Source: Atopsyche davidsoni | Lineage: Eukaryota > Arthropoda > Insecta > Trichoptera > Hydrobiosidae | Length of the DNA stretch: 64,000 nt | NCBI GenBank assembly: GCA_022113835.1 | Contig: JAILWY010000023.1 | Location: forward strand, 4,154,001-4,218,000 | Reading direction: 5' to 3' | Shown: in pieces, positions 18,956 to 32,000 of the stretch | Numbering within the stretch: the first letter of the stretch is position 1 | How the letters are laid out: every line of letters starts with the position of its first letter | Made by a program: the position numbers and the translations under genes | Notes under the pieces: generated by a model | Database searches by the model: none | What the model was told of the DNA's origin: nothing | What the model saw: only the letters and a program-made list of their open reading frames with translations

Positions 18956-21900
18956 ATGAAGGTGCTCAAATGCTTCAATCCGCCATCTGAAGAAAAACTT
19001 GTCAGTAGAAAGTTAGATAAAGACATAAACACCTGGATAAAACCGTACAATTATGTAAGTAATAAAAATGATGAGTGTATGTATAATCTACTATAAAATA
19101 TATTAAAAATTAATTAATTTAAATCATGTTTTAAATGTTTTACAGGCTATTAAAATATTACTTCTTGGAGCTGGAGAAGCAGGGAAAACAACAATACTCA
19201 AGCAGATGAGGATTATAAGTCTTCAGGATTTTACACTTCAGTTAGTTATTATGTATTTGATAGTCTTATTGAGCTATAATAGCCTTAGGATTTAAAGGAA
19301 AAGAAAGATTTGATTTTCCTGTGTTAATGGTAAATTGCATTCAACCAAAAATTTGTTATTATTATCTTTGAGTAATGCGAGCATTATTACAATTTAGTAT
19401 AATGACCATTTGTGTCGTGAATATTGTAAGCTCATAAGCTTTGCTCATCTCAAGGCAGTAATTTCGTGATTGAACTGATTGGTCAGTGAGTAATGGAAGC
19501 AAAACTCTTAGTTTCTTCTTTTTTTCTTAATTCAATATCATAATAATCTGAGCATGCGAAAGTTACTGCATAAAAGTAAAAAGCTGATGGGATGGAATTT
19601 ATAGGCAAGCAGTAGGAAGCATTAATATGTGCCCCAATTGATATGTCCCTGGAGTTCAGCATGTTGCATACATAGAAATCATAAAATATCTGCATCCGAG
19701 GCTTTTCGTTTCCTTTGAACCTGGAGACTTGTGATTGCAAAAACTGAAAACACTTAAAGCTTCACTTCACTACAAGACCACTTAAGTTTTTAAGATCAAA
19801 ATCTTCTCTTGTCTATTTTGGTTTTCTATTTTTTATTTATGATATTAATGTAGTGTCTGCGGTTAAGCAAATATTTCAGTAATCATTCAAATTCTAGAGA
19901 AAGAGAAGACCGCGCAAAACAGATTATGAGTAATGTCCACGAGGCCATCACCGAGCTCATTCTTCAGCTTCGTCCGTTGGGACTCGAGGCTGGTCCATCT
20001 GTTTCTGCAGCTGCAGATTTGCTATTGGGTATGGGACCAACTTTCACTAATGTAAGTATACAGAACATATCTTGCAAAGTAACCAACTAATTATATAATA
20101 TAATGCCATCAGTCTTCAATAATTGTTATTTGTTTTTTGTATTTCCCTTAAACATGTATAATTTATCAATAATGGAAATTTTAAATCAGGTAAAATGATT
20201 TTTTCTAGGAATACTTTGATATTGTTGAAAAAATTTGGAGTGACCCTGCAATTAAAAATTGTCTCAAACGTTCTAACGAGTTTCAACTCATAGATAGTGC
20301 TGAATAGTAAGTATGCTCTTACAAGTGGACACTAATATATTTCTTTCTAACCTCTTATGTGCAGTTTTTTTATCTCAATATTTTATTGTTACTTATTTGC
20401 TTATTCTTTTTTTTTAATTTGTCTAGTTTTTTAACTCATTTGGAGAAAGTAAGAAAACCTGGGTATATCCCCGATGATGCTGATATTCTACAATGTCGTC
20501 AAAGAACTACTGGAATCCAAAAAGTGCAATTTAAAATGAAGGTATAACATTTTATGTTTAAAAGAGTCCAAACACTTATTAAATATATAGTATTTTCGCT
20601 GTTGATGTTATGTTGATTGTTGATTATGGATGTAGATCAAAAGGCTGGCGTGTTTGCGTATTCGTTTATTTATATGAATTGGACAAGACAGAATTATATG
20701 TGGTTACTGGTCGAGTGCCTGCGTCTCTCTGTCGGGGGGCGCCTTATGCGCTGGTTATTGGGTTGTAATTTAGAAAGTTTATACCTACTCGAACAAGCTC
20801 AACTATGTGGTCGAGGCGGTTGCTCGAGCAAGTCCAAACATGTCGCCTACTGTAGCTCGGTGGATTAGTACCGCCGCTACAGTATCAGTAGTACTGGTTT
20901 GAAATCTTCATCTTCTTCTTAAGTCTTCACGAAGACAACTTCTTGTTTTACCTTTTTATAACTGAATAAGTAACATGGTTTTCAATATTCATACAATGAC
21001 CAAAATTTGTAAAATTCTATGACATATATTGGTAACAGCTATTCACTTCTGAGGCTGCCTTATTGAATATTTGTAATGAATTATACTATACGGTGTGTGC
21101 ATTAATTTTTTGGGATTTCTTCGTGAAATTGGAGCTTTATTATAAAAAATTGGTCAAATATATTCTATTCGAAGTATTGTCCATCACTAGCCACCACTTT
21201 TTTCCATCTTTCGGGCAAATTATGGATTCCATCTCAAAAGAACTGTTCGTCTTTTGAAGCCAAGAAAGAATCAAGCCAATTTTTGATACCCTGTTCAGAA
21301 GTGAAGCGTATTCCAGAAAGGGCATTCTGCATCGATTGAAACAAGTGGTAGTCGAAAGGGGCAAGGTCTGGGCTATAAGGCGGGTGAGGCAGAACTTCCC
21401 ATCCATTATTTTTCAAATAGGTTTTAACCGATTTAGCAACATGTGGTCGAGCATTGTCATGATGGAAAATTACAGATTCGTGCCTGGTTGCATATTCTGG
21501 CCGTTTTTCTGCCAATGCTTACTTCAAACGCATCAATTGTTGTCTGTAGAAGTCGCCCGTGATAGTTTAGCCTGGTTTCAACAGCTCATAGTGGATGACA
21601 CCCTTCTGATCCCACCAACTACACAGCATTACCTTGGCGCCATGAATATTTGGCCTGGCCGTCGATGTTGATGCATGTCCGGGCTTACCCCATGATTTTT
21701 TACGCTTCAGGTTGTCGTAGCGAATCCATTTTTCATCACCTGTGGCGTTCAAGCAGCATTTCCGAAATGGAAAATCGCCTTCGACGTCTCTCGATTTCAA
21801 TTCATGTGCCACCCAATTTCCTTGCTTTTGAATCATTCCCAGTGTCTTGAAATTGTTGCTCGATCAACTCCCAATTATTCTGCGAGTTCTGCTTGCGTTT

Positions 21901-23492
21901 GACACAAGTCTTTATCGAGAAATGTCTCTAATTCTTCATCTTCGAATTTTTTTGGTTGGCCTGGACGTTCTTTGTCATCCACATCGAAATCACCATTGTT
22001 AAAGCGTCGAAACCAGTTCTCACACGTTTTTTGCGATGGAGCATGTTCATCATAAACTTCACACAGCAATCGGTGACTTTCAGCTGGTTTTTTCTTCCAA
22101 TTGAAACAGAAAAGTAAAGCTTCCCGCAAATTGCGTTTTGTTGGTACAAAAGTTGACATGTTGAGAGCTCAAAAAAAAATGTTGTACGCACTTCAGCGAT
22201 ATGACGTATACTGAAAACAAAAGCGCAATAATGACGCTTCACAATGAAATGTTAAAGTATAGCCTGATACGATTCATTACTAGTAACGCCATCTCTTAGA
22301 AAATCCGAAAAAATTAATGCACACACCGTATATTTTTATATTTTCAGTTACCAAAATCCATGCAAGGAGGAGAACAAGAATTTTGGATGTATGACGTCGG
22401 TGGACAGCGTGGGGAAAGAAAGAAATGGATTCAAGTAAACATGTATTTCTTTATTGTAGCAATGATGAAATTGGCTTGAAAATGGAAATTTCTCAGAAGA
22501 TATCAGGGTTTTTAGATAAATTATTCTTTTAATTCCAACAGAAAGTTTATTTTGAATAAACATTAAATTACACTAGATTGACCTTTTTGACTATTTGTTT
22601 TGACTGTAGGTATTTCAATGTAGGTATTTCATTTTGATGTCGTCAATATAAGTTATCAAAAGAATTATTTTACGCAAACTTAAGTTCATTTTATTTTTTA
22701 AACTATTTTATGATTGTTCATTTAATAATAATTCTTAGGTGTTCGAAGGAATTCATGCGGTGTGGTTTTTGGTGGCATCCAGTGACTTTGATCAAACTCT
22801 CCGAGAAGACAATTCACAAAATCGCCTCACTGAGGCTGTTAATCTATTTGAAGATGTATGGAAAAGCAGGTTAGCAATGTTTTGAATTTATTTCAGAAAC
22901 AAATAAAAATAACAATCCGTGTGTTTTGTATTTTGTACAGTACAGTTGATGTTGGTTTCTTTTTTCTTCTGTTAGGTTTCTGTTAGAATCAGGCCTCATA
23001 GTCTTCCTAAACAAGCAAGACATCTTGGAAAGGAAAGTCAGAGAGGGCAGGTGTATCGGAGATCATTTTCCAGAGTATCACAATTTTAGAGTTGGCTCAG
23101 AACAAGCTACTTCAGAACTGGATGAATACACTAAAACTAAACTTTTCATCAAGAGTCTTCTCATTGTGAGTAAAAAACCATGGCTTAGGTAGTATAAAGA
23201 CTTGCCTTTCAATGATCTTAATCTTATTCATTGATAGCTATAATGTTTGGAAATGTTTTATTTCAATGAATTTATGAAACATTAAACGTTTATATTATTA
23301 CAGGAAGTGACTCAAAGACGTGCAGCTGATACTGTCTCAAGTTTGCCTAGAATTCGAACAGAAACCTCAAGACCCAGAGAATGTTACTACCATTTTACTA
23401 TCGCAACGGATACACATAATATAAGGACTATTTTCAAAGATGTCCATCACCTTTTATTAACCAACTCATTAGCTAACATGGGCATGCTCTGA
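18956..23492 (+). CDS. Galphaf: G protein alpha subunit, Gs-related (G-alpha-f type)
   Basis: Coding exons 18956-19054, 19146-19240, 19898-20051, 20209-20306, 20427-20541, 22348-22434, 22739-22869, 22976-23165 and 23304-23492; 385 aa with all phases consistent. It should bind and hydrolyse GTP and couple receptors to effectors at the plasma membrane. GTPase motifs: P-loop GAGEAGKTT (41-49), switch I RQRTTGI with the catalytic arginine 173, DVGGQ (203-207) with the catalytic glutamine, NKQD (272-275) and IATDT (356-360). [17 protein letters not shown] and [14 protein letters not shown] resemble Gs alpha, which favours the arthropod G-alpha-f class. Glycine 2 is absent, so N-myristoylation is not expected; cysteine 6 could be palmitoylated. 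The C-terminus ANMGML lacks the cysteine modified by pertussis toxin. The P-loop has Ala and Thr where Gs has Ser, and the TCAT cysteine is Ile. Confidence 0.9.
19241..19897 (+). other. intron 2 of the G-alpha gene
   Basis: GTTAGT donor, TTCTAG acceptor. No transposon or RNA gene is recognised. A minus-strand open frame at 19483-19740 has no splice or motif support. Confidence 0.7.
21091..22328 (-). mobile_element. inactive mariner transposon (1.24 kb)
   Basis: The element is flanked by the TA target duplication (21089-21090 and 22329-22330) and has terminal inverted repeats starting CGGTGTGTGCATTAATTTTT, one mismatch in about 28 bases. On the minus strand it encodes a mariner transposase beginning [20 protein letters not shown] at 22159. 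Landmarks are the helix-turn-helix part with CENWFRRF and ERPGQPKKF, the first catalytic Asp in TGDEKWI, the second in HHDNARPH and the third in [12 protein letters not shown], so it is of the DD34D type. A stop and frame change near 21870 and two in-frame stops near 21515-21566 break it. It cannot make a full protein. Confidence 0.93.
21234..22159 (-). pseudogene. mariner transposase, broken
   Basis: Three blocks of open frame, 21875-22159, 21567-21836 and 21234-21515, together cover almost a whole mariner transposase of about 345 aa. Block one is in a different frame from the other two, and stops separate blocks two and three. All three catalytic aspartates can still be seen. The disruption is therefore due to small lesions, not large deletions, which suggests a fairly recent loss of function. 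Confidence 0.9.
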
Positions 23493-26043
23493 TTTTTCCA
23501 ATTTTCATAAAACAACATTACAATCGTCAGACTTAGATTTTTTTTAAAAGTAAATCTTTAATATAGTAATTATTTTTAAACACGAGTGTTCACCCAAAAA
23601 ATTTTTGATCATATGTAGTTTGACATTAATTCATAACTAATAGTCACCAACATATCATAATTTTGGACATCTGAAAAGTAGTTGCATCACTATGGAATAA
23701 CTCTAGACACATTACCATCTGGAGACCTAAATATATGTTGTTTTAAAAGTTACATCAATTTTTTTAAAGTGATGTAACAGAGTTGAAAATCTTAAAATAT
23801 GCAGGCTACCCGTGATAGCTTTCGCACAAACCGCTTGGACCTTAATGTACTTATGCAATTTACAAAGATTGTGTTTATATTAGTTTGTGTATAAAGAAAT
23901 AATCAATCTGGATTATTTTATAATCGTTTATTTTTATAATTTATTTATATTTGTGTATATTCGATGTCATAATATATGGCTATCATTATTCTAACATTAA
24001 AAATGATTTATTTACAAAGTACAAAAATATATAAAAATGTATAAAATTATGTAACCAGTAACGTATTGAGATTGGAAAATAACATAAAATATATATTCAA
24101 GGTTTTAAATATCTTACTTAATTATCTCATATGAAAAAAATAATTGTAAATTATTTAAGAGATCTTTTTACAAACCACTAATATTTTATGAATCCATACA
24201 ATTTATTATGTTTTTAGTTTGTATGTTTTCATTTCCAATCTCGAGACGCCACTGGTACTATTGATGTTATCAAATAAATAAATAAATAACGTAACATTAA
24301 AAAAAAAACTTCACTTTGTATGAAATTATTTACTAAAACTAAACGTTTAAAGTACTAACTTCATCACAAAATTTAAGGTCCAACGTTTGACCAAAAATAC
24401 AACACATAAAATAAAAATATTTTTGTTCTTCAAAAATAATCAAGTAAGAGCTTTAGATTTACTTTCTAAAAATAAAACAAAATTTACATAGTAAATAAAA
24501 TAACTAAATAAATAAAAAAAATCTATTCTATTTCATAAAATATATTTTATATGAAGAACCTTGATGTTTAGTTTTGTTCGTCAGTTAAACAAACATTTCC
24601 TTATTATATTTTAAAAATATTTTATGCCACTGGTATCTAAAAGGATTAACATTTATCTGTAAATATATAATTATTATTATGGACAGAAACCATCTGAGAT
24701 TACAATATGATTTTTTTTCACAAACAATTGAATTGATCGTCATCAATTTAGACATTCATTTTATTGTCGAAATCTGGTAAGTATAAATGTAAAATATGAG
24801 TAGGTACACAAATCAGCAATACTACTCTATAATAATAATTACACATTCTCTAAATAAATGGTGCACCCTATAAAATTATAAAATATTTTATAAGCACACA
24901 TATGTTGAGCATATTATTATTGATATAGATAAAAACCATATAGATAAATATGATGTAGATTTTATTAAATATTATAGAACAATATTCATATAGAGTACAT
25001 TTTATCCAAGTTCAACTTTTACAAACTATTATAGGATCAGTTTATAATAGTAGAACATTGATAAATGTAATCATATTTGTATCATCGATCGTATGAAAGA
25101 AGTGATAGTCATGGAATAATGCAATATTAATATGTACTGCATCAAATTTCCCAATATCTTTACCCTGCACATGTTCCAATCGTATTGGTCACTGAGCACC
25201 ATTATTTTCATTTTTTCACTTCTTCCTCATTTTACTTGCACAAGAGCTTAATAATGGTTAAGGTTTTATTTTGTTCTGTAATTACAAATACATTCATTAC
25301 TCTGCGATACTGGTTTATTAATAGTATTCAGATAATGTGTAAAGCCATAATAGATGCATTAAAACACATATTATGTACACCATTGAAATAAGCTCTTCAA
25401 AGCACTTAGATTGATAATCAAAATATTTTTTTTCTTCAGAATGCAACAATGTTTCATTAAAAAGGCAAAACTGACATAAATAATTACGTCTAATAATATG
25501 CAATGTCATAATTGATCTAGTAATGTCAATACAATCAATATTTCCCATTGTATATGAACTTGAAGTATTGATTTTGCAAAGGTCAAACTGATTGACAAGA
25601 AATATTTCATCACATTCAATTGTGCTTTAATGGACATGGAATTAGTGATCTGTTAAAAAAAACATGTACTACAATAATAATTTTAATTAACATGTAATGC
25701 AGACTCTGTTCTCTATTGAATTATTCATTTATCTAGAGTGATTACCCTTTTGTAGTATTGGTTGTTTGTAACTTAGAGATTGGATTTGTAAAACTTATAA
25801 ATACCACTTTATTAAGTTGCCCAAGATATATTTTTATTGTTTTGTTCACCAACATCAATGTTTTTATTATTGGTTTTTCCTCCAACCGTGGGTAAAGAAA
25901 TAATTAAAATCTCTATTAACCAAATCAATATCAATCTTGATTGAACTCCTTCAAAGAAGAATGATTCTTTTGATTTCATCCCGTAATATAATCATGGCAT
26001 ACCTTGATTACTAAAGTAATACATTTTCAATTTCTTATTAAGG
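23493..26043. other. intergenic AT-rich sequence between the G-alpha and protease genes
   Basis: The two genes converge here, so the stretch holds both 3' untranslated regions. Candidate poly(A) signals are AATAAATAAATAAATAA near 24272 on the plus strand (G-alpha) and AATAAA at 25808-25813 on the minus strand (protease). No exon, RNA gene or transposon is recognised. Confidence 0.5.
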
Positions 26044-29000
26044 TTAGAATTGAAGGATCTGATTAATCCAGTCTCTGAACTCAGAGATCCTGGTGTAAAC
26101 TCCAGGTTGGTTGGGTTCAGCGCATCCGATTCCCCAGGAGATGACTCCTGCCAGTAGGAAACGTTTGTCATCACGTTGAAGTACCATAGGGCCACCGGAA
26201 TCACCTGAAAGCAGACATAAAATTTGGAAATATTTATACAACGCATTAACACAATTTATCTTTTCAATAATAAAATATATACATTAAAAAATATTGTTAA
26301 TTTTATGAGAACCACATTTTTGTTGGTATTATAATTAACTTAATAATTATTAATGCTGAGCTAAATTTTCCAACTAAGCGAGCAAAAGCCCTATTTCTGC
26401 AATTCCAGATCTTTATGAGCTGTGTTTATGCTTTTACACTTGTAAATTAATAAATCAAGAATCAATTTAGTATCTATATAAAAGTCAACTATATCAGTTT
26501 ACGTTTCAGATGGACATCAATTCACAAAATTTCAATACTTAAAAAGTATATTTGTACCTTCACAACTGTCGAAGCCACCTTTCCGCCATCCAGCACAGAT
26601 AAATATGTGTGGTATGTGTTCCACATATCCTGCACTCCTATACATGGTCTCGCACATTGCATTCTCAAGGACTGGGACACTCACTTCTTGTAGAACACTC
26701 GGTAAAGGACCATCTATGAAATTAAAACACCAAATTATTCAATTGGAAGGAGGATTATTGCAATTTAACATGTTGTATATGAATTGATTTTTAATTTATA
26801 CACATATATGTATATATATATTTATTGAAGTAATTTTTTTAGAAATAATTATTTACCTTCATATAATCTTCCCCAGCCAGTAACATAAGCAGTTTTCCCT
26901 ACGAAGCCCTCATCATTAGTTGGAACGCACACTGGAAGAATATTTGGCTGGAAGGTTACTGGTTCGTAAAACCTGAAATTTTATTAGTAAAATTATATAT
27001 ATATTTATATTTTGTGAATAATCAAGAAACAGTCTCAAACATTTGTTATATTATGGAATAGTTATTAAATGATAAAACTAATGATAGATTCAAAGTCGTA
27101 TACTGATGAAATTAATAATGTATGTAATTTTATTCATTGAAAAAAATTGAAATATTTTTAATCAAACATAAATATTAACATGTTCTCTGGGAAGTAAATG
27201 AAGATATAATATTTTACCTCAGCAATGCTAAATCGTATTCGAAGGTTCTAGGATCAAACTGTGGATGGGAAGCCACAATCTGTACTCTCCGCTCCTGAAA
27301 GCCGTAAGGTTCTTCTTCGCTGGCCAGGTCGTGTTCTCCCAGGCGGAGGAGTAGGTCTGAAGGAGGAACGCTGAAAATGTAAAAGTGTTTCCATTTTTAT
27401 TATTAATCTGAGAGGCTAAAACTTTGTATCATGGTGATAATTTTCGATTGAAGCCACACCATCTAGAATTATCAGCTGCAAGACCATGTGACCCCAAATT
27501 TAGTACAATTAAACATAAAAAAATATTTATCAAAACCGGCAATCATAAATTTTAAGTTCACAAATCTAAAGGCAGTGTAATGTTGATTTACATTTGTGTG
27601 GAGAAAAAATCAGTGGGAAATTGGATTTCTGAAATTCCCATTCAACGATAAAATTCAGTATGTGTACATTTATTCACAAAGCTTGATATTATATGCATAT
27701 AAAATTACCTATAAAAAATACTTTCTTTTGATTTAGAAAATACTTATGACAATACCTACAAATGATGATAGCTTATAAAGTTACAAACATAATTGCATTA
27801 GAATAAATATTTTTTAATATTTCAAAAGTAATAAAATACTTGAGTGATTTTTCCACATGTTATTAATTTTTATTGGTGACCGCTTACGCCAACCTTTCAC
27901 ATTGGCATTATCAAACTCAGTTCCACTGTCAAAAATATTGATTATATAAATATTTTTAGGTAAAATACTTGTAGATGGGTTTGATGGGATGCTTGGGACA
28001 TGTTCACGTTTAGAATGTAATATGATGTGATTTTTGATTTTTGTAGGTGTGCACGGGTGACGGAGTGAATGATTGGACTGACCTGTCAACACAGTGGGCT
28101 GCGGTGATGGCCCAGCTGTCGGACAGCAGGGCGGCGCCGCACTTGTGCAGGTAGGTGGAGGCTCTCCACTGGCGCAGGGACACCTGCCACGGCCACTTGC
28201 CGAAGGGTGCGCGCCCCCCGCCCACCACCCTCGCTTCCGGCCACAGGCGCCTTCCGCACACTGCGAGGAGCGCGAGGGTTGCATTTAGAAGTAACATTAC
28301 TTGTTGTTCAATTCGTGGATTCTTGACTTACACCAGGTCGAGCAAATCAAAGTAGCACCAGTAGTTACAATTTTTTTTATTTTTTTTTTATTTATATGTA
28401 ATTTGTACTATGAATAATCAGGTTTTAATAATATCGATATATATTACAATTAGTTTTTTTTTAATTGTACGACGCCTTTAAATATGATTTTTGTATGACA
28501 CGTGCACATTTATCGAGTCCTTCGTCAACTCGGGCATGTCACAGAGCAGTAAACGTTTCTTAAATTTAACGCCGTATTTATCTGAATTTACATGCATGAA
28601 AAAATCCATTATCTCTTAAGCACTTAGCGGATCCCTTTTTTTTTGGAATACCCTATAAAAAGCCATTGTGGTCTATTTGGTCCAGTTGGATGTATTAAAA
28701 TTTGCGTCTTAGTACGCTTTTATGCTTTATTTGAATCTTACTCACTGATTTATTATGTCTAACTTAATGCAGCAACCTCGAGTGACTTATATTGACTCGA
28801 TAGTTTTTTGAACCGCTGAAAATATAGTATGTCAGAAATTTTATTTGCTCAGTAAGTGTAACATATAAAGACCGCTATATTTTACTTACTGGATTTAACT
28901 TTATATTTACAATTTTGGTTATTAACACCAGAAAAATCGTAATATTGAAAAAAAATTATTAAACAGTAGCAAATAAAATATTTTTTGACTTGATGATTAT

Positions 29001-32000
29001 TTCACTTGTTTTATAATTAAATTAACCAATTCAATAGTTGTTATTTGTTAATTTATATCATGGATCCAAAATTTATATGTTCTCTATTATAATATGACTA
29101 ATACAACAAATATAAAAAAGACAATCGGCAAGGAGGTAAAGAACATTCTTGTGAGTACTTCACCTTTTAAGAGGTTTTACGGACTCTAGTTAATTTGAAG
29201 TAGTTAAGTTACTTTGTTAAATTATAGATTATTAAAAATTAGCCAATCTGTCGTGGATAACGTAGTTTTCTTTTAATTTTTTTGTTAATTGAAATATTTT
29301 TTCTCACTATGACGAGTGTAGAATTGTTAATACATCCATAACCCGACCATTAAATTGATTCAGAGAAAAAATCGTTCTCCGATTCGCCAGGTCGTTAAAC
29401 CGATCCTCTTCTTGGTAACCTTTGGCGACCTCTTACTTGAGTCATTCTGCTGTCCATTTTAAATTAGACATGCTAATTTAGCACTGCTAAGTAAATACTT
29501 TACAATGTATTTATTCGTAAATAAGAAAAATAAAAAAACACGTATGAAAGAATAATGCTTGAATGACGTTTTACTTGTCCGAAAAGGTGTACAATTCGAA
29601 AAACATGAAATTCTAAGTATTTAGTTTTATTGGGGAAATTTTTATTAATTATAGTAAATAATAGATTTATTTCGAGCATATCCTATCCATACTACTCGAT
29701 TATTAAAAAAAAAAAATCGGGCTATAATCGTCAAAAATACATCCATATTTTTATCTCTTTCAAACTTTACCACTATCTAAGCTGCTTCCGGCTTTAATAT
29801 CTAGGTTATACGCTCGTCTTGTCGCCGAAGCTAAGGCACGTCACTGCAATGACTTATTTTTTTATAATAATAAAAAAAACACATGGCTAATAAGTTGTTC
29901 CACAAGGATTTAGCTATAAATACTAACTCGTGAGTTTGTTTACACTTTACAACAAAGGAAAAAAATTGTGTAATAAAATTGTGTATATTATGGTTCTCGA
30001 TTTTTAAAAACCCATGAACTATTTTAAATAAAAACATGTAACAAAATAAAAAAAAAACAAACATGTTGAAACGAAACCACCATTTTGTTACTAAGATGTC
30101 GTTAATTACAAAAAAATGTTATTGATTAAACAATAAACAAAGTAAACATAAATTTTGCATTTATGTTTACTTTGCTTTATATATTAATTTACGTATTAAT
30201 ATATAATATATATATATATAAAATTCTTAAATGAATTGACAATGCTTTTAATCAAAGTCAAAATGGAGGTATGAAAATACTGCATCAGTAACAATATCAA
30301 ATTTCTAGTAAAAATATCTCTTTTTATTTCTTCCAAGAGTGTGAAAAAAGTCAAATAGACATTAAATTGTATTTAAAAGATTATATTGCAAATTTGTAGA
30401 TATTCCAGATTTTACAGTAATTGGAAATACGAAATGGTAACATCTAGAAAGAATGTCTATAATTATATAAAACATGAAAATTCATATGAACACTTCATAG
30501 ATTCCCATTACTAGTGAACTGTACCGCCAGTGAAATGAGAACCGTTAGTATTTATATTGCCATATTATGTTTATATTTTATATGTATCAAAACCAGATCC
30601 ATTCACAAGCATTTTTTTGTAATTGAAAGCCAATAAAATTTAGTAAAATCCTTTGCTTATTTTGCACGTCCCATAGAACTTTGAAACTTAGCAAAAGTGT
30701 AAGAGTTCCAAAACAAAATTTTCTCATACTAAAAATTAACTGCTAAAGTTTTTGTTTATTTTCAATGTGATATAAACAAGGCATTTTTAATAATAAAAAT
30801 TAACATTGTACGTGCCTTGAGTGAATATATTTTTATTATAATGTTTAAATTTTGTATCACTCTATTTTTTAATGAGCGTCCGAGAATGATAATATTTTTA
30901 TATGCAAAATTAGTCGTACAAATTCCACGCACTTTTTAATTACAGAGTAGGTATGGAAAATAGGCACAAAGTACCTATAAATATAGTGTAAAGACTATTA
31001 ACTTGTTGGTAAAATTAATGTTGTTTTTTTTTTTAAATATTGAGTAATAATTACCGAGAAATCACATTTTTTTTCAAAGGAATTATAATAATCTATTCAA
31101 AAGTAACGTAGATCTATATTAATGATGCTATTTCATAAAATCTTCTAATTGTATCGAATTGAATAAATTATTTATAATTATAATACGCATCTGGTTATTA
31201 TTATACTAACCAGGAATCCATATAATTAAATAATATAATATATTATCTTCTGCATCAGTAACAGTACACACAAAGGTCGTATACAATAACAGAAATAGTT
31301 AGTCTCATAAATTCCGACACAAAGAAAATAGCAATAATAATTATACTTTACAATAATAATTATTAGAACTGACAAACTTTACAGAACGTATTTTTATTGA
31401 AAAAAAATCACAATCATCGTGGATAAAATAATTGTGTTTACTACGAAAAATTTTGTTGATATTTTTCACACTTAAAAATTTGTTAGAAAAACTGATTTTA
31501 CAAATATTTCTAATTTTATTTTTTAAGTATTACCTATAGAGTTTTTTTTAAACTTTTAATGCAGTAGATTGTTTGAAAAGAGGCACTATTTTTTCTTTAA
31601 CTTCATGGTTTGGAACTGAATTTGGTAGAAATATTTATACAAAACCTATTGATAGTAACAAATTTTACTTGTCATTAATTTACACTATGTATTATAGATT
31701 TACTCGATGCTTCTCTCTATTTTATTGTTTACTTATATATAACTTTTCGTACTTTTAATATTGTATATATTTTTTGATGTTTTCATTAATTTGTGTATTT
31801 ATTGTAATTGATGATTTAAGAGTATTAAAAAAAAACAGTTATTAATTTATGTAAAATCAAATTCACACAATACCACAATACTAATTATTCATATCGTATA
31901 AATTCTTAAACTACAATTCATTTCACAAAGCCATGTTTATTTTTATAGGAAACGTGTACTGCTATTAGCAATTCATTCATCATTTATATCTAGATTTTGA

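Larger units (their letters stand above)
20542..22347 (+). other. intron 5 of the G-alpha gene
   Basis: Enlarged by a mariner insertion (21091-22328). The remaining roughly 570 bases, including 20620-20900 with an unsupported open frame, show nothing recognisable. The mariner ends only 19 bases before the acceptor TTTTCAG at 22341-22347, so the branch point and polypyrimidine tract overlap or adjoin the transposon end. Confidence 0.75.

Noticed and set aside
20617..20868. Plus-strand open frame of 83 codons in intron 5 of the G-alpha gene
   Set aside because: The G-alpha reading frame is complete without it, and it has no motif or suitable splice sites.
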